This document shows, in pieces, positions 1-8,500 of a stretch of 64,000 nucleotides of DNA (positions are counted from its first letter, which is position 1; every line of letters starts with the position of its first letter). The notes under the pieces are model-generated. The model saw nothing but the letters and a program-made list of their open reading frames with translations, was not told the DNA's origin and ran no database searches. The position numbers were made by a program, and so were the translations under genes. This DNA is from a virus, in the IMG/VR virus record IMGVR_UViG_3300032087_004307, positions 1 to 64,000 of that record; one strand, 5' to 3'.

Positions 1-407
1 GTTCCAATAATAATAGTACCAGCAGCATCAGCGTACCATGTTACAGTTCCTGTACCTGTTGTATTTGCAGAAAGATTTAAGGTGTCATTTAAGCAAATAG
101 GGTTAACAGGATTTATACTAATTGTATTTTGTGGATTAATTGTTATTTGTACAGAATCTACAGAAGGACAAGCATTTCCTGCAGAAGTCGTATTATAATA
201 AATAGTATAACTACCAATCCCTGTTAATGTAATATCAATTTCTCCTGTTGTTGCATTAATAGTTCCTGATGGAGATATAGTAAATGTACCACCATTAATA
301 CTATAACTCAATAGACTTTGCGTTTTGGCCTTTAATTGGGCCTGTTGATTATTTAATGTTACTCTGTAATTCGCAAATTCCAGAGCCTTTGTCAAGCGGG
401 TACTCAT
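1..407 (-). CDS. Ig-like repeat virion/adhesin protein, C-terminus beyond window
   Basis: Open to the left edge, so only the first 135 residues are visible. The first ~35 residues (MSTRLTKALEFANYR...) are a compact, charged N-terminal segment. After it come beta-rich, Thr/Asn-rich stretches that read like tandem Ig-like/PKD-like modules: one with a SISPNPVNPICLND-type pattern, then a TVTWYADAAG-type strand. Such modules are common in large secreted proteins of Bacteroidetes and in phage fibres. I infer a structural or adhesin role, because it lies in the fibre region and has its own late-type promoter box 5 nt before the ATG. It also holds the only GCWGC word I found in the window, which may mark recent acquisition. 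The exact family is not recognised. Confidence 0.6.
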   Translation of the reverse strand, partial: MSTRLTKALEFANYRVTLNNQQAQLKAKTQSLLSYSINGGTFTISPSGTINATTGEIDITLTGIGSYTIYYNTTSAGNACPSVDSVQITINPQNTISINPVNPICLNDTLNLSANTTGTGTVTWYADAAGTIIIG

Positions 408-412
408 GTGTA

Positions 413-420
413 TATTTATA
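413..420 (-). promoter_or_regulatory. Late promoter box TATAAATA, leaderless
   Basis: On the minus strand the sequence is TATAAATA, then 5 nt (TACAC), then the ATG at 407. It matches the T4 late promoter box exactly. Transcription from such a box normally begins a few nt downstream, so the message would start at or next to the ATG, with no ribosome binding site. Confidence 0.7.
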
Positions 421-424
421 AGTC

Positions 425-455
425 AAAAAAAAGCCAGTTACTGTGAACTGGCTTT
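425..455 (-). terminator. Rho-independent terminator
   Basis: Read on the minus strand there is a perfect 10-bp stem (AAAGCCAGTT / AACTGGCTTT) with a 6-nt loop, followed by a run of eight T. It lies 17 nt after the stop of the fibre gene at 472-1491 and would end that transcript before the next late promoter at 413-420. Confidence 0.88.
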
Positions 456-471
456 AAAAGTTGTATTTTTA

Positions 472-1491
472 TTATGATCCGCTTATAGTTCCAACACTTA
501 CTGTAGGTGCTGTAAAACTAAAACCTGATCCACTTGCGTCTGGTGAATGAGTTCTACCATTTAATGTGATTGTTCCATCTACACCGTCATTGTTGTAACT
601 TTCATCACCTGTACCTGCAATACCATCTGGTCCTAATGCACCTGCACCTGCGGAATGTGGATCACTAAATGTTGCTTTACATGTAACTATTGTAGGATTG
701 GTTGTGCTGTTTACTTTTGCTTCTAGTCTAAAGAAGTTACTAGCATAACTACCTGAACCAAACTTAGTCCAAATTGTTTGATAACTTGTTGTAAGTTCGT
801 AAAAACCTACGTTGTTGTTTGTTCCTGAAGCACCTGCACCTGTTTGGTAATCTAGAAGTACATTTTCCATTGCACTTAATGTATTTGTCCAGTTAGTGTT
901 CTGTGTGGTTGAACTACCACCGGCTCTTGAAGCAGTAAATCCTATTCTGCCACCACCATTAAAATATGCTCTACACGCCGCTTCTGTGCCCCATGTATAA
1001 GTTGCTTCTGCTGTTAAACTGTTTGCCCAAGCACTAGTGTAAGTTGAACTATCACCTGTTGCATAAGTTCTACTTGCTGGACTAAATCTAGCATTCCAAC
1101 AATCTTGTATGTTTAACATTGTGTTAGTCCAAGTTGTTGCTGTAATAGATCCTCCATCAGCAACATCACTACCAACACCTGATCTAACTGATACACCTAA
1201 AAAGGCACACATTGCCTGTACGTCATCCTGTAATCTTTTAAACCCGCCTGTGGCGTTATCGGCATAAATTAAACCACCTGCTGAAGCGGCATTAACACCT
1301 ACTCCGCCTTGACCCCATCCAAATGTATTTGATGCTGTATATGTTCCGGTTGTTACATCAGCCGCTGTACCTAATAATGAATTCACATTGGTACGCATAT
1401 TATTGAAATCTCCGTCTTCAATACTATCTCCTGCAACAACACCTGTCATTGTAGTGCCACCTGACACATTGTAATTAGATCCTGAAGGCAT
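472..1491 (-). CDS. Tail fibre / virion structural protein
   Basis: 339 residues, rich in Ser, Thr, Gly and Asn, with no transmembrane or signal segment. The N-terminus (MPSGSNYNVSGG...) and internal signatures such as ACRAYFNGGGRIGF and IWTKFGSGSYASNFFRLE are of a kind that recurs in tail-fibre-associated structural proteins of marine T4-like phages. This is recognised from memory and not checked. The gene has a clear ribosome binding site (AGGAGA before the ATG), a GATAAATA late box at 1525-1532 with a ~33-nt leader, and a strong terminator at 425-455, so it is a single-gene late unit. Exact role within the tail is not visible. Confidence 0.7.
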   Translation of the reverse strand: MPSGSNYNVSGGTTMTGVVAGDSIEDGDFNNMRTNVNSLLGTAADVTTGTYTASNTFGWGQGGVGVNAASAGGLIYADNATGGFKRLQDDVQAMCAFLGVSVRSGVGSDVADGGSITATTWTNTMLNIQDCWNARFSPASRTYATGDSSTYTSAWANSLTAEATYTWGTEAACRAYFNGGGRIGFTASRAGGSSTTQNTNWTNTLSAMENVLLDYQTGAGASGTNNNVGFYELTTSYQTIWTKFGSGSYASNFFRLEAKVNSTTNPTIVTCKATFSDPHSAGAGALGPDGIAGTGDESYNNDGVDGTITLNGRTHSPDASGSGFSFTAPTVSVGTISGS

Positions 1492-1524
1492 ATCTTCTCC
1501 TAAAAAAATTTATTCTGTTACTTG

Positions 1525-1532
1525 TATTTATC
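1525..1532 (-). promoter_or_regulatory. Late promoter box GATAAATA
   Basis: GATAAATA on the minus strand, followed by a ~33-nt leader containing AGGAGA and then the ATG at 1491. This is the conventional, leadered form of late promoter in this genome and contrasts with the leaderless one facing the other way at 1555-1562. Confidence 0.75.
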
Positions 1533-1554
1533 CTTTTTTTAACTTTTGCGATAA

Positions 1555-1562
1555 GATAAATA
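1555..1562 (+). promoter_or_regulatory. Late promoter box GATAAATA, leaderless
   Basis: GATAAATA on the plus strand, then 5 nt (TGATT), then ATG at 1568. An upstream in-frame ATG at 1562 overlaps the box and would not be in the transcript. Divergent from the minus-strand box at 1525-1532. Confidence 0.7.
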
Positions 1563-1567
1563 TGATT

Positions 1568-2125
1568 ATGAAAAACATTAAAATAAAGCATAATGTATTG
1601 ACAAAAGAGCAATGTGTACAAATCATATCAGATGCTAAAAATTTCGAATATGATATTCTTAAAAAGGATGTTGCTGAGCAAAATATTCATCTTACAAAAG
1701 AAGAGTTAGATGCAAATACTATAGAAAGAAGTTTTGATCAATCTAGTGACATGCGTAAAGTATCTCAATCGGCCATGGAACCAGTATTTCCAGAATGGGA
1801 CGGTAAACCTGTATACAGATGTAAAGTTATGAAGTACGAAAAAGGTGAGTATGTTCGTGAACACAGAGACGCAGAATGGATGTGTATGAGTAACTATTGG
1901 GCTCCTGGCACAAACAAAAGTTCAGATTCTGTTATGATAATTCCACTTAACGATGATTATCAAGGTGGTGAATTTACTGTTGATAGACAGGTAATCCCTC
2001 AAGAAGTAGGAAGTGTTATTCAGGTTCCTTGTGATGCTTTAGACAGACAAAATAATCCCAAACATGGCGTAAAAACAGTAAAATCAGGTACAAGATACAG
2101 TTTAGTATTTTGGAATTTTAAATAA
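1568..2125 (+). CDS. 2OG-Fe(II) oxygenase, prolyl 4-hydroxylase-like
   Basis: 185 residues from the ATG at 1568. The longer ATG at 1562 lies inside the late promoter box. The iron-binding HxD is EHRDAEW (H99, D101). The distal His is in NPKHGVKTV (H166), and the 2-oxoglutarate-binding Arg is in SGTRYSLVFW (R176). GGEFTVD before the distal His is typical of the P4H-like phage oxygenases. Enzymes of this family hydroxylate protein side chains (usually Pro) or small molecules, using O2 and 2-oxoglutarate. It is the only plus-strand gene among minus-strand fibre genes, is driven by a late box, and its 3' end overlaps the next oxygenase gene by 24 nt tail to tail. I infer modification of a virion protein; the substrate is unknown. 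Confidence 0.82.
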   Translation: MKNIKIKHNVLTKEQCVQIISDAKNFEYDILKKDVAEQNIHLTKEELDANTIERSFDQSSDMRKVSQSAMEPVFPEWDGKPVYRCKVMKYEKGEYVREHRDAEWMCMSNYWAPGTNKSSDSVMIIPLNDDYQGGEFTVDRQVIPQEVGSVIQVPCDALDRQNNPKHGVKTVKSGTRYSLVFWNFK

Positions 2126-2584
2126 TTTATTAAACCATGCAACTAGAGATATTCTAGTTCCTTCTTCAATTTTAGTTACTTCATGATATTCTGTAGATGG
2201 AAATAATATAGTTTGTCCTACATTTAATTTTACAACTTTATCATTAATTTTTAAAACTCCGCCTTTTAAATCAGGGCTTTCATAAATTAATGTAGTTGAA
2301 GACCAAATTCTCTTATTATTACCTTTTGCAATATCTTTATGTTTTGTAAAGTAAGAGCCTTTTTTATATATCAATAGTTCTATTTGGCATACGTTACAAT
2401 CATCAATACAAGAATTTAATTTTTCAGTTATATCCCAAAAACCCTCCATGGTGAGATAAACTTTGTCTGTTACTCTGGATTTAGATAATCCTCTACTAGT
2501 CTTTGCTGGAATAGGATCTGTGTTTATAGCTCTTTCATAAAGTCTTTTTAATTCGTTAGACGTTAATATTGTTCTATATTTCAT
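2102..2584 (-). CDS. Second 2OG-Fe(II) oxygenase
   Basis: 160 residues. It carries the same triad as its convergent neighbour: HxD in FTKHKDIAK (H82, D84), distal His in TEYHEVTKI (H134), and Arg in EGTRISLVAW (R144), with LKGGVLKIND before the distal half. Overall similarity to the 1568-2125 protein is limited outside these motifs, so the two are relatives but not a recent duplication. The start overlaps the end of the preceding gene by 11 nt, which suggests translational coupling at the end of the minus-strand chain that begins at 5562. Substrate unknown; a fibre protein or the product of a neighbouring enzyme are candidates. Confidence 0.8.
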   Translation of the reverse strand: MKYRTILTSNELKRLYERAINTDPIPAKTSRGLSKSRVTDKVYLTMEGFWDITEKLNSCIDDCNVCQIELLIYKKGSYFTKHKDIAKGNNKRIWSSTTLIYESPDLKGGVLKINDKVVKLNVGQTILFPSTEYHEVTKIEEGTRISLVAWFNKLFKIPKY

Positions 2585-3179
2585 TTAAAATAGTGTCTAT
2601 AATTTCCCAATTATCTTCTGCTTTACCATAATTATTTGCGGCACCAACAAAGTCTCCGTCATTTGGTCTTATAATTTTAGGATATATTTTTCCTCTATAC
2701 CTAGTTGGATATGGCCAGGAAAAATCAAATGTTACTTTGGTTACAGCATGTTCAGTATTAAGTTCTAAATCATGATAGTCATTATAACGGTGGAACATAG
2801 TTTCGCCTGGATTTAAAGTTTTTCTAGCCATTTCTATAACTTCAACATTTTCGTGAATAGTAAAATTGCCTCCATCAGTCCAGCACTCTACCCATTCTTC
2901 TCTGTATTCTGCTGGGTTGCTTACTGGCTTTATGTCGTATAATATATTATCATAACTACCATATATTGCTTCTGATGTGAAGTTCTCTCTGTGTGTATGC
3001 ACATATTTGGAAATGGCTTTTATATATTTGTCTGAATAAAAATTTATAAATGTTTGATCTTTCATACATAATCTGATACAACCTAAGCCATGATAATAAG
3101 GTTGCAATGGACTACCTACACCACTATGCCGTTGGTCTTCTTCATCAACAATGTTTTTTCTTAAGTAGTCAATATCCAT
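2574..3179 (-). CDS. Unknown protein in fibre-modification cassette
   Basis: 201 residues, not recognised. Soluble, mixed alpha/beta composition, no signal peptide or membrane segment. A His/Asp-rich stretch (PGETMFHRYNDYHDLELN, roughly residues 122-139) followed by FDFSWPYP looks like a possible metal-binding or cupin-like strand region, but no full motif can be assigned. It overlaps its upstream neighbour (sulfotransferase-like) by 11 nt and its downstream neighbour (oxygenase) by 11 nt, so it is translated as part of the same tightly coupled chain and probably works with them. Confidence 0.7.
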   Translation of the reverse strand: MDIDYLRKNIVDEEDQRHSGVGSPLQPYYHGLGCIRLCMKDQTFINFYSDKYIKAISKYVHTHRENFTSEAIYGSYDNILYDIKPVSNPAEYREEWVECWTDGGNFTIHENVEVIEMARKTLNPGETMFHRYNDYHDLELNTEHAVTKVTFDFSWPYPTRYRGKIYPKIIRPNDGDFVGAANNYGKAEDNWEIIDTILNEI

Positions 3180-3681
3180 ATTTGTATTCTGTTTTAAAAA
3201 AGTTATAAAATCTTTCTGTATGCCTGATTTTTAAATTATGGTGTCTAATTAGTTTATCTATTTCTATTCTGTTAAAAAATAAATCTTCATAATACCAAAT
3301 TTTATCGGTTGCTGTGGCTTCCAAACGATTAAAAGTATCGTAATAAAAGTCCCTGATACCTTTTAATTCTGGTATGCTGTCATCTTGTTTATACTTGTCA
3401 ACAAAGTTTCTGGATTGTTGTGCCTGTTTATAACTTTGAAATCCTGCTTCTTTATCCTTCCTGCTTATGTAAATTACTTTATCATAATTATTTATTGTTT
3501 GTTCCCAATTATCTTTATGATTTACTAAACTTTTAACAATATGTTCTCCCTGTATTGTTACTGGATTCCATTTACTCCAGGGCTCGTAATAAGAATGATA
3601 TTCAAAATAATTGCTGGAGATTGCCTGATACAAAGCACCAGATCCGGATCTAGGAGTTGCTAGTATTAATAAATTTTTCAT
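3169..3681 (-). CDS. Sulfotransferase-like protein
   Basis: 170 residues. The N-terminus MKNLLILATPRSGSGAL is the 5'-phosphosulfate-binding loop of PAPS-dependent sulfotransferases (PRSGS at residues 10-14). A second recognisable piece, KVIYISRKDKEAGFQSY, resembles the 3'-phosphate-binding strand and helix, where an Arg and a Ser are usual. Members move a sulfuryl group from PAPS to tyrosine, sugar or lipid hydroxyls. The protein is shorter than typical family members (often 250 or more residues), so it may be a minimal version. It overlaps the nucleotidyltransferase-like gene by 4 nt and the next gene by 11 nt. The target is unknown; fibre protein or surface glycan are guesses from context. 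Confidence 0.72.
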   Translation of the reverse strand: MKNLLILATPRSGSGALYQAISSNYFEYHSYYEPWSKWNPVTIQGEHIVKSLVNHKDNWEQTINNYDKVIYISRKDKEAGFQSYKQAQQSRNFVDKYKQDDSIPELKGIRDFYYDTFNRLEATATDKIWYYEDLFFNRIEIDKLIRHHNLKIRHTERFYNFFKTEYKYGY

Positions 3682-4169
3682 GCTTTTAACTTTATTAAGT
3701 CACTTAGCAATATGGGATAAGTCCATTTTCGTTCTTTATATTTTGTATCTTTTCTGGCAAATATTTGTGTGACTTTAAAAAGTCTGGGATTTATTTCTAT
3801 TGCTTCTCGGCCGTGATAATCATTGTCTTTTTGTCGCCAAAGTTTATATCTGGTAATCTCTTCATCAAAATAATATATATCATCCGTACATTCGTTAAAT
3901 CTGGAAATATGTTTGAATAAATTTGTGTTTGGGCTCAACACAGGATCTAATGGAAGTGGAAACAGATTGCGGTATTTTCTATATACATCTAACACCTGTT
4001 TTCCTATTTCAGGTGTAACTTCGCCTATAATGGTAATATCAACATCAGGTGTTTCATTATAGGGAAAATTTCCCATTAGGTAAATATCATGATCTGGAAA
4101 TTGTTCTATTAATTTATCGCTTTGTATAAGTTCAATAAAATCATCCAGTTGTTGGCGCATAGTCTCCAC
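3678..4169 (-). CDS. Nucleotidyltransferase-like protein
   Basis: 163 residues. The segment IYLMGNFPYNETPDVDITIIG resembles the core of Pol-beta-type nucleotidyltransferases: a Gly-containing loop (G33) followed by an acidic pair (D42, D44) on a beta strand. The usual GS motif is replaced by GN, so activity is uncertain. Such enzymes attach a nucleotide to proteins, antibiotics or RNA. The ATG lies inside the 3' end of the Hint-domain fibre gene (29-nt overlap), which ties its translation to that gene. A second ATG three codons later (MRQQLDD) is equally possible. No helix-turn-helix or toxin/antitoxin partner is visible, so a role in the fibre-modification cassette is more likely than a MNT-type antitoxin. 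Confidence 0.5.
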   Translation of the reverse strand: METMRQQLDDFIELIQSDKLIEQFPDHDIYLMGNFPYNETPDVDITIIGEVTPEIGKQVLDVYRKYRNLFPLPLDPVLSPNTNLFKHISRFNECTDDIYYFDEEITRYKLWRQKDNDYHGREAIEINPRLFKVTQIFARKDTKYKERKWTYPILLSDLIKLKA

Positions 4170-5562
4170 TTACTGTACTCTTAACTGTTGTGTCTGTATG
4201 GTACACATAATACCAACCAGGATTAGTTCCCAGATATACTGGATCTACATCTTCCTTTTGATAAGTTGCACCAGTTACTTCCTGGCATGTTCTTCCGTCT
4301 TCAGTCTGAGCTTGTAGCATTGCTTCTATAGGTGCCCAATGAGAGACTCCTGTGGCATCGTCTGTGAGATATATTGGGTGGTCATTTGTTATGTGTAAAC
4401 CATCCATATCCCAATAACCAGGTCTGTTATGTGTTCTGGCTTCTGTGACTTCAACATATTGATCAGCAACTGTGGTATCTTCTAGATCACCTCTGGCTAA
4501 AATTTTATCTCCCACAACAATGTCACCTATTCTTACAAGACCACTTCCTTCCTTATATACTTTCATATCTGGCATAATACATGTAAAGCTCGGATATTCG
4601 TATGCGTCTGCCTCTAAATCTAGGACGCCAAGGGCACTATTATAAGTGTGTATTTGATCATCCTGTCCATTTATTCTAATCTGTAATGCGGCATATCCAC
4701 TGCTACCGCCGTCTAAAATTGTTTGGCCATCTTCACCTTCATCAACATTAGTATGAACACCTAAAGAGTTGTAACAAATATTGCCACCACTGCCTCCTAA
4801 AATTGCAGGAGTAATCTCTTTCCAAGCACCAGTCCAGTCACCACTACTAAGGCTATTAGGAATCACAAATTCTTGCTGATTACTATAACTTCCACCAGGC
4901 TGAATTCTGGCATATACTCCATCGCCTATTGCATCAGCATCTCCTTGATAAGTTATACTAACATCTTCTAATATCCATCGAGCTTCTATTTTTGTACACT
5001 GAGTTCTTTTACTGTTCCACAGGCCTAGGCCAATACTTGTAGTACCAGTGGTTGCCGGGCCGCTATAACTATGATCTAGCATTTTTATCAGATCAGCATA
5101 ATAGTAAAATGTACTACCTCCATAGGTAAAAGAGGACTGACTGGTAGCAAAATGTATATTCATTGTGGTTGTTGCTTTAGCATTACCGGTACTGTCGACA
5201 TCAGTATGAGTAAAGTAACTACTACCAACAGAGGTTGCTTTATTTCCATTTTCACCCAAAAGTCTCCCTAATGTAAATCCCCAAAGACTGTAAAATTCTG
5301 ATATTTTAGGGTCGGCAGGTAATTCAGCAAGAGTGTACGACCACATACCTGTACCTGGATTAAACGTGGCGGCGGTGGCGTTTTGATATGTTTCAAAAGG
5401 AATATTTATATATGCAGAACCACCTGACAGATAATCGTTATAACTATCACTAGCCAATCCACGTAATGATACATTTGTTGCGGCAGGAAATGTACTAGGG
5501 TTACCCAGTTTCTCTAGTAATATATCCCTCATGGATATTTCTCCTGATGCTGGTAATGTCAT
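4141..5562 (-). CDS. Tail fibre-type protein with C-terminal self-processing Hint domain
   Basis: 473 residues. The N-terminus MTLPASGEISMRDILLEKLG is a start common to phage tail and fibre proteins. Residues ~40-320 are a beta-rich, Gly/Ser/Thr structural body. From about residue 328 the protein turns into a Hint (hedgehog/intein) module: it begins with Cys (TCIMPDMKVY), continues with RIGDIVVGDKIL, and has the TxxH block in HITNDHPIYL (T392, H395). There is no His-Asn pair or following Cys/Ser at the C-terminus, so true splicing is unlikely; N-terminal cleavage at Cys328 is the expected activity. It heads a chain of overlapping genes (nucleotidyltransferase-like, sulfotransferase-like, unknown, oxygenase). 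The stop lies 2 nt from the next fibre gene upstream. Confidence 0.8.
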   Translation of the reverse strand: MTLPASGEISMRDILLEKLGNPSTFPAATNVSLRGLASDSYNDYLSGGSAYINIPFETYQNATAATFNPGTGMWSYTLAELPADPKISEFYSLWGFTLGRLLGENGNKATSVGSSYFTHTDVDSTGNAKATTTMNIHFATSQSSFTYGGSTFYYYADLIKMLDHSYSGPATTGTTSIGLGLWNSKRTQCTKIEARWILEDVSITYQGDADAIGDGVYARIQPGGSYSNQQEFVIPNSLSSGDWTGAWKEITPAILGGSGGNICYNSLGVHTNVDEGEDGQTILDGGSSGYAALQIRINGQDDQIHTYNSALGVLDLEADAYEYPSFTCIMPDMKVYKEGSGLVRIGDIVVGDKILARGDLEDTTVADQYVEVTEARTHNRPGYWDMDGLHITNDHPIYLTDDATGVSHWAPIEAMLQAQTEDGRTCQEVTGATYQKEDVDPVYLGTNPGWYYVYHTDTTVKSTVSGDYAPTTG

Positions 5563-5563
5563 A

Positions 5564-8500
5564 TTACTTCTCGTTTAGTTGGCGTTTTAAGTCGTCTACT
5601 TCTGCTTTTAAATCTTTTATAGACTCTATTAACAAGCCTACCATTTTTTCGTATTTAACTGCCAACATACCATCTTCACGTTCTGTTACAACTTCTGGTA
5701 ATACCTTTTGTACTTCCTGTGCTATAACACCAGTGTCATGTCCTTCATATACGTCTTGCTTGTCGTTCCAATCGAACTCAACACCACGTATTTTTGTTAA
5801 TTTTTCTAATGCATTTTCAATTGGTTTAACATTGTCTTTTAATCTTTCATCTGAACTATAATAAGCAACAACGTCGCCTGTGGATCTGACCAATCCAAAT
5901 TGTACTGTACTTGTTGTATCAGTTGCTTGGTTTGAACTATACGTTGTATAACCAGGTCCATTTGTAAATTGGTTTAAATTTGAATAAGTTGTATTGGTAT
6001 CCGTCCAAGGTACATTAACATACATTTGACCACTTGATAATTCAACTGGATAGTTTTTACCATTCTCGGAATATCCAATTTTAACAAGACCTAATGTACT
6101 AGAAGTTGCTTGTGAATAAGTTGTATCTGTATATGAAGTTAAATATCTACCGTCTAAATCTACAACATGGTTACTAATTCCAGACATTGATAATGTTAAT
6201 TGTCCGTTGCCACTATTCCATGTAACACCATCAACATAATAGTTATCGTTGGTGTCGGTATTTACTACCGTTTCAGTTCCGTGTGTTAGACCGGTAACAT
6301 GACCAAATTCATCAAATGTTAATCCTGTAACATACCTTCTACCACTTGCAGTTAAATCACTAACACTTGAGGTATCTTTATGACTAAACACAGTTCCGTT
6401 AAGTTCCAGGCCATTTCCACTAGCAGTATATGTTGTGTTAGTATTTGTGTCTACCCAAGGAACATTAACATACGCCTGCCCACTTGCATTTAGTTCAATA
6501 GGATAATTTTTACCGCTTTCTGGGAATCCAATTTTTACAAGTCCTAATGTACCGCTTGATGCTGTTGAATAAGTTGTATTTGTATCTGTCCAGGGAACAT
6601 TTACAAATGCTTGAGCACTTCCATTAAGTTCTAATGGATAATTTTTCCCATTCTCAGTATAACCAATTTTTAATATACCTGCAGTACTGCTGGTTGCTGT
6701 ACTATATATAGTATCTGTTGTACTATATCTGCCATCTAGATCTACTGTTTGGTTTGTTGTACCATTTACACTTGCTGTTAATACACCAGTACTAGTATTA
6801 AAAGATAAACCGTCTACATAATAATTTGCTGTACTTACTGATCCGAAACTAAATGTACCGTCACCGTCAGATTGTAGAACCTGTCCTGCTGAATTAGTTG
6901 AGTCTATGTCAGTAAGGTTTACAAGTGTTGTAACACCTGAAGGCAATGCTGTTGCCTCCCATCTGTTATTAGATCCATTCCAAATAAGAGCTTGTTGGTC
7001 GGATGGGCTACTATAACTTACATCTGACAAATCTGTTAAATCAGCCGCTCCAATTCTGGCATCTGCTCTAGCATTTGTGTAGTATAAATTTGTGCCTTCT
7101 GATAAATTAGTTGTTGACTTGGTAGCCAAACTTGTATCTGCAGGTGTGAATGTAAAAGTACCGTTTCCATTATTATATGTTAAAGCACCATTACCACTTG
7201 CACTATTACTTGTTACACTAAAATTACTGTATGTTGTAATATCTGTATAAGTACTACCATCATTTGTAAACTGCCATTTGTCTGTGCTTTCGTTCCATCT
7301 GAGTCTTACATTTGTAGAACTTCCGCGTTCAACTTCTATTCCTGCATTTTCGCTTGGTGTTCCTGTTACATCACTGTTAAGTGTTATTTCATTATCTGCA
7401 ACACTTAAAGTTGCGGAGTTGACCGTTGTTTGTGTACCAGTTACATTAAGATTTCCTGATATTACTACATTTTGGCTAAAGTTTGTGTCATTAGAAAATG
7501 TTTTTACACCAGCAATAGTTTGAGCACCACTTGTTCTAACAACTGTATTATCTACATCTGTAGTTAAAGTTGTACCTGATGCAGATGTTGTTATACCATC
7601 ACCGCCTGTAAATGTCATTGATGCACTATCTACTGTAGCATTACCAATTATTACTGCACCTGTGCCTGAGTCACCACCAAAGTCTAAGTCTTGTGCTTTA
7701 TCTTGAGTTTCAACATAACTCTTTAAGGTAGCAATTTCTGTATCTACAAAAGTTTTTACTGCTCTTTGTGTAGGTAATTTGTTGTCACTATTAGAAGATA
7801 ATGAACCAGAGCTATCAAAGTCTGTTATCGATATTGAACCGTCAAATAAATCACCAAATGTAATTCTTCCGCTAAATGTTCCATTTATAGCACTACCAAT
7901 ACTTCCTGAATTTATTTGTAAGACATTATCTGTTAATGTTGCACCATATATTGTGGCATTACTTCTAATGGTTTGGTTTACTTGTAAATGATTAGTAATA
8001 TTAACATTGCCTGTTAAATTTGAATTACCTGTTACTGATAATATTTCACCTACATTTACGTTTGCGTTAGCATGTACGTCATATGTATAAAGATCTGCAA
8101 AAGCCTTTTCTGAATTCCCTAAAATACCTAAATTGTCTGTTGCAGTTTCTATTTCTGCTTGACCACCGTCGCCTAATTTTACTCTTTGTGCAAAAAGTGT
8201 ATCAAAGTATTGTGTAGAACTTCCTAAAGTTAAAGAACCTGGTGAACCAGTAGGTATAAAACTAATATCGTCAGTAATAATACTTGCCGCTGATACAACC
8301 TGACCTGCTCTAAATAGGGCATTTGCCTTTTGAGCAGTAATGGCTTCTGTTGCCAAATTAACTGCTTCAGCAACATAGTCTTTACGCAAGTTCATACCTT
8401 TATTAATAATTACACCAATACCACCTGTAGCATTTAATTCTGCATAGTAATTTATGCTGTCGCCTTCTGAATTTGATATTACATTATCTGCTGTAAAGGT

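Noticed and set aside
1562-1567. ATG at 1562 for the first oxygenase
   Set aside because: Shares its first base with the end of the late box; the ATG at 1568 gives the same 5-nt spacing as other genes.
3678-4169. MNT/HEPN toxin-antitoxin pair
   Set aside because: Only an MNT-like protein is present; no HEPN-like partner adjoins it and the gene is coupled to a fibre gene.
5403-5410. TATAAATA-like word on the minus strand inside the Hint fibre gene
   Set aside because: Lies within coding sequence with no suitable start codon after it; probably chance.
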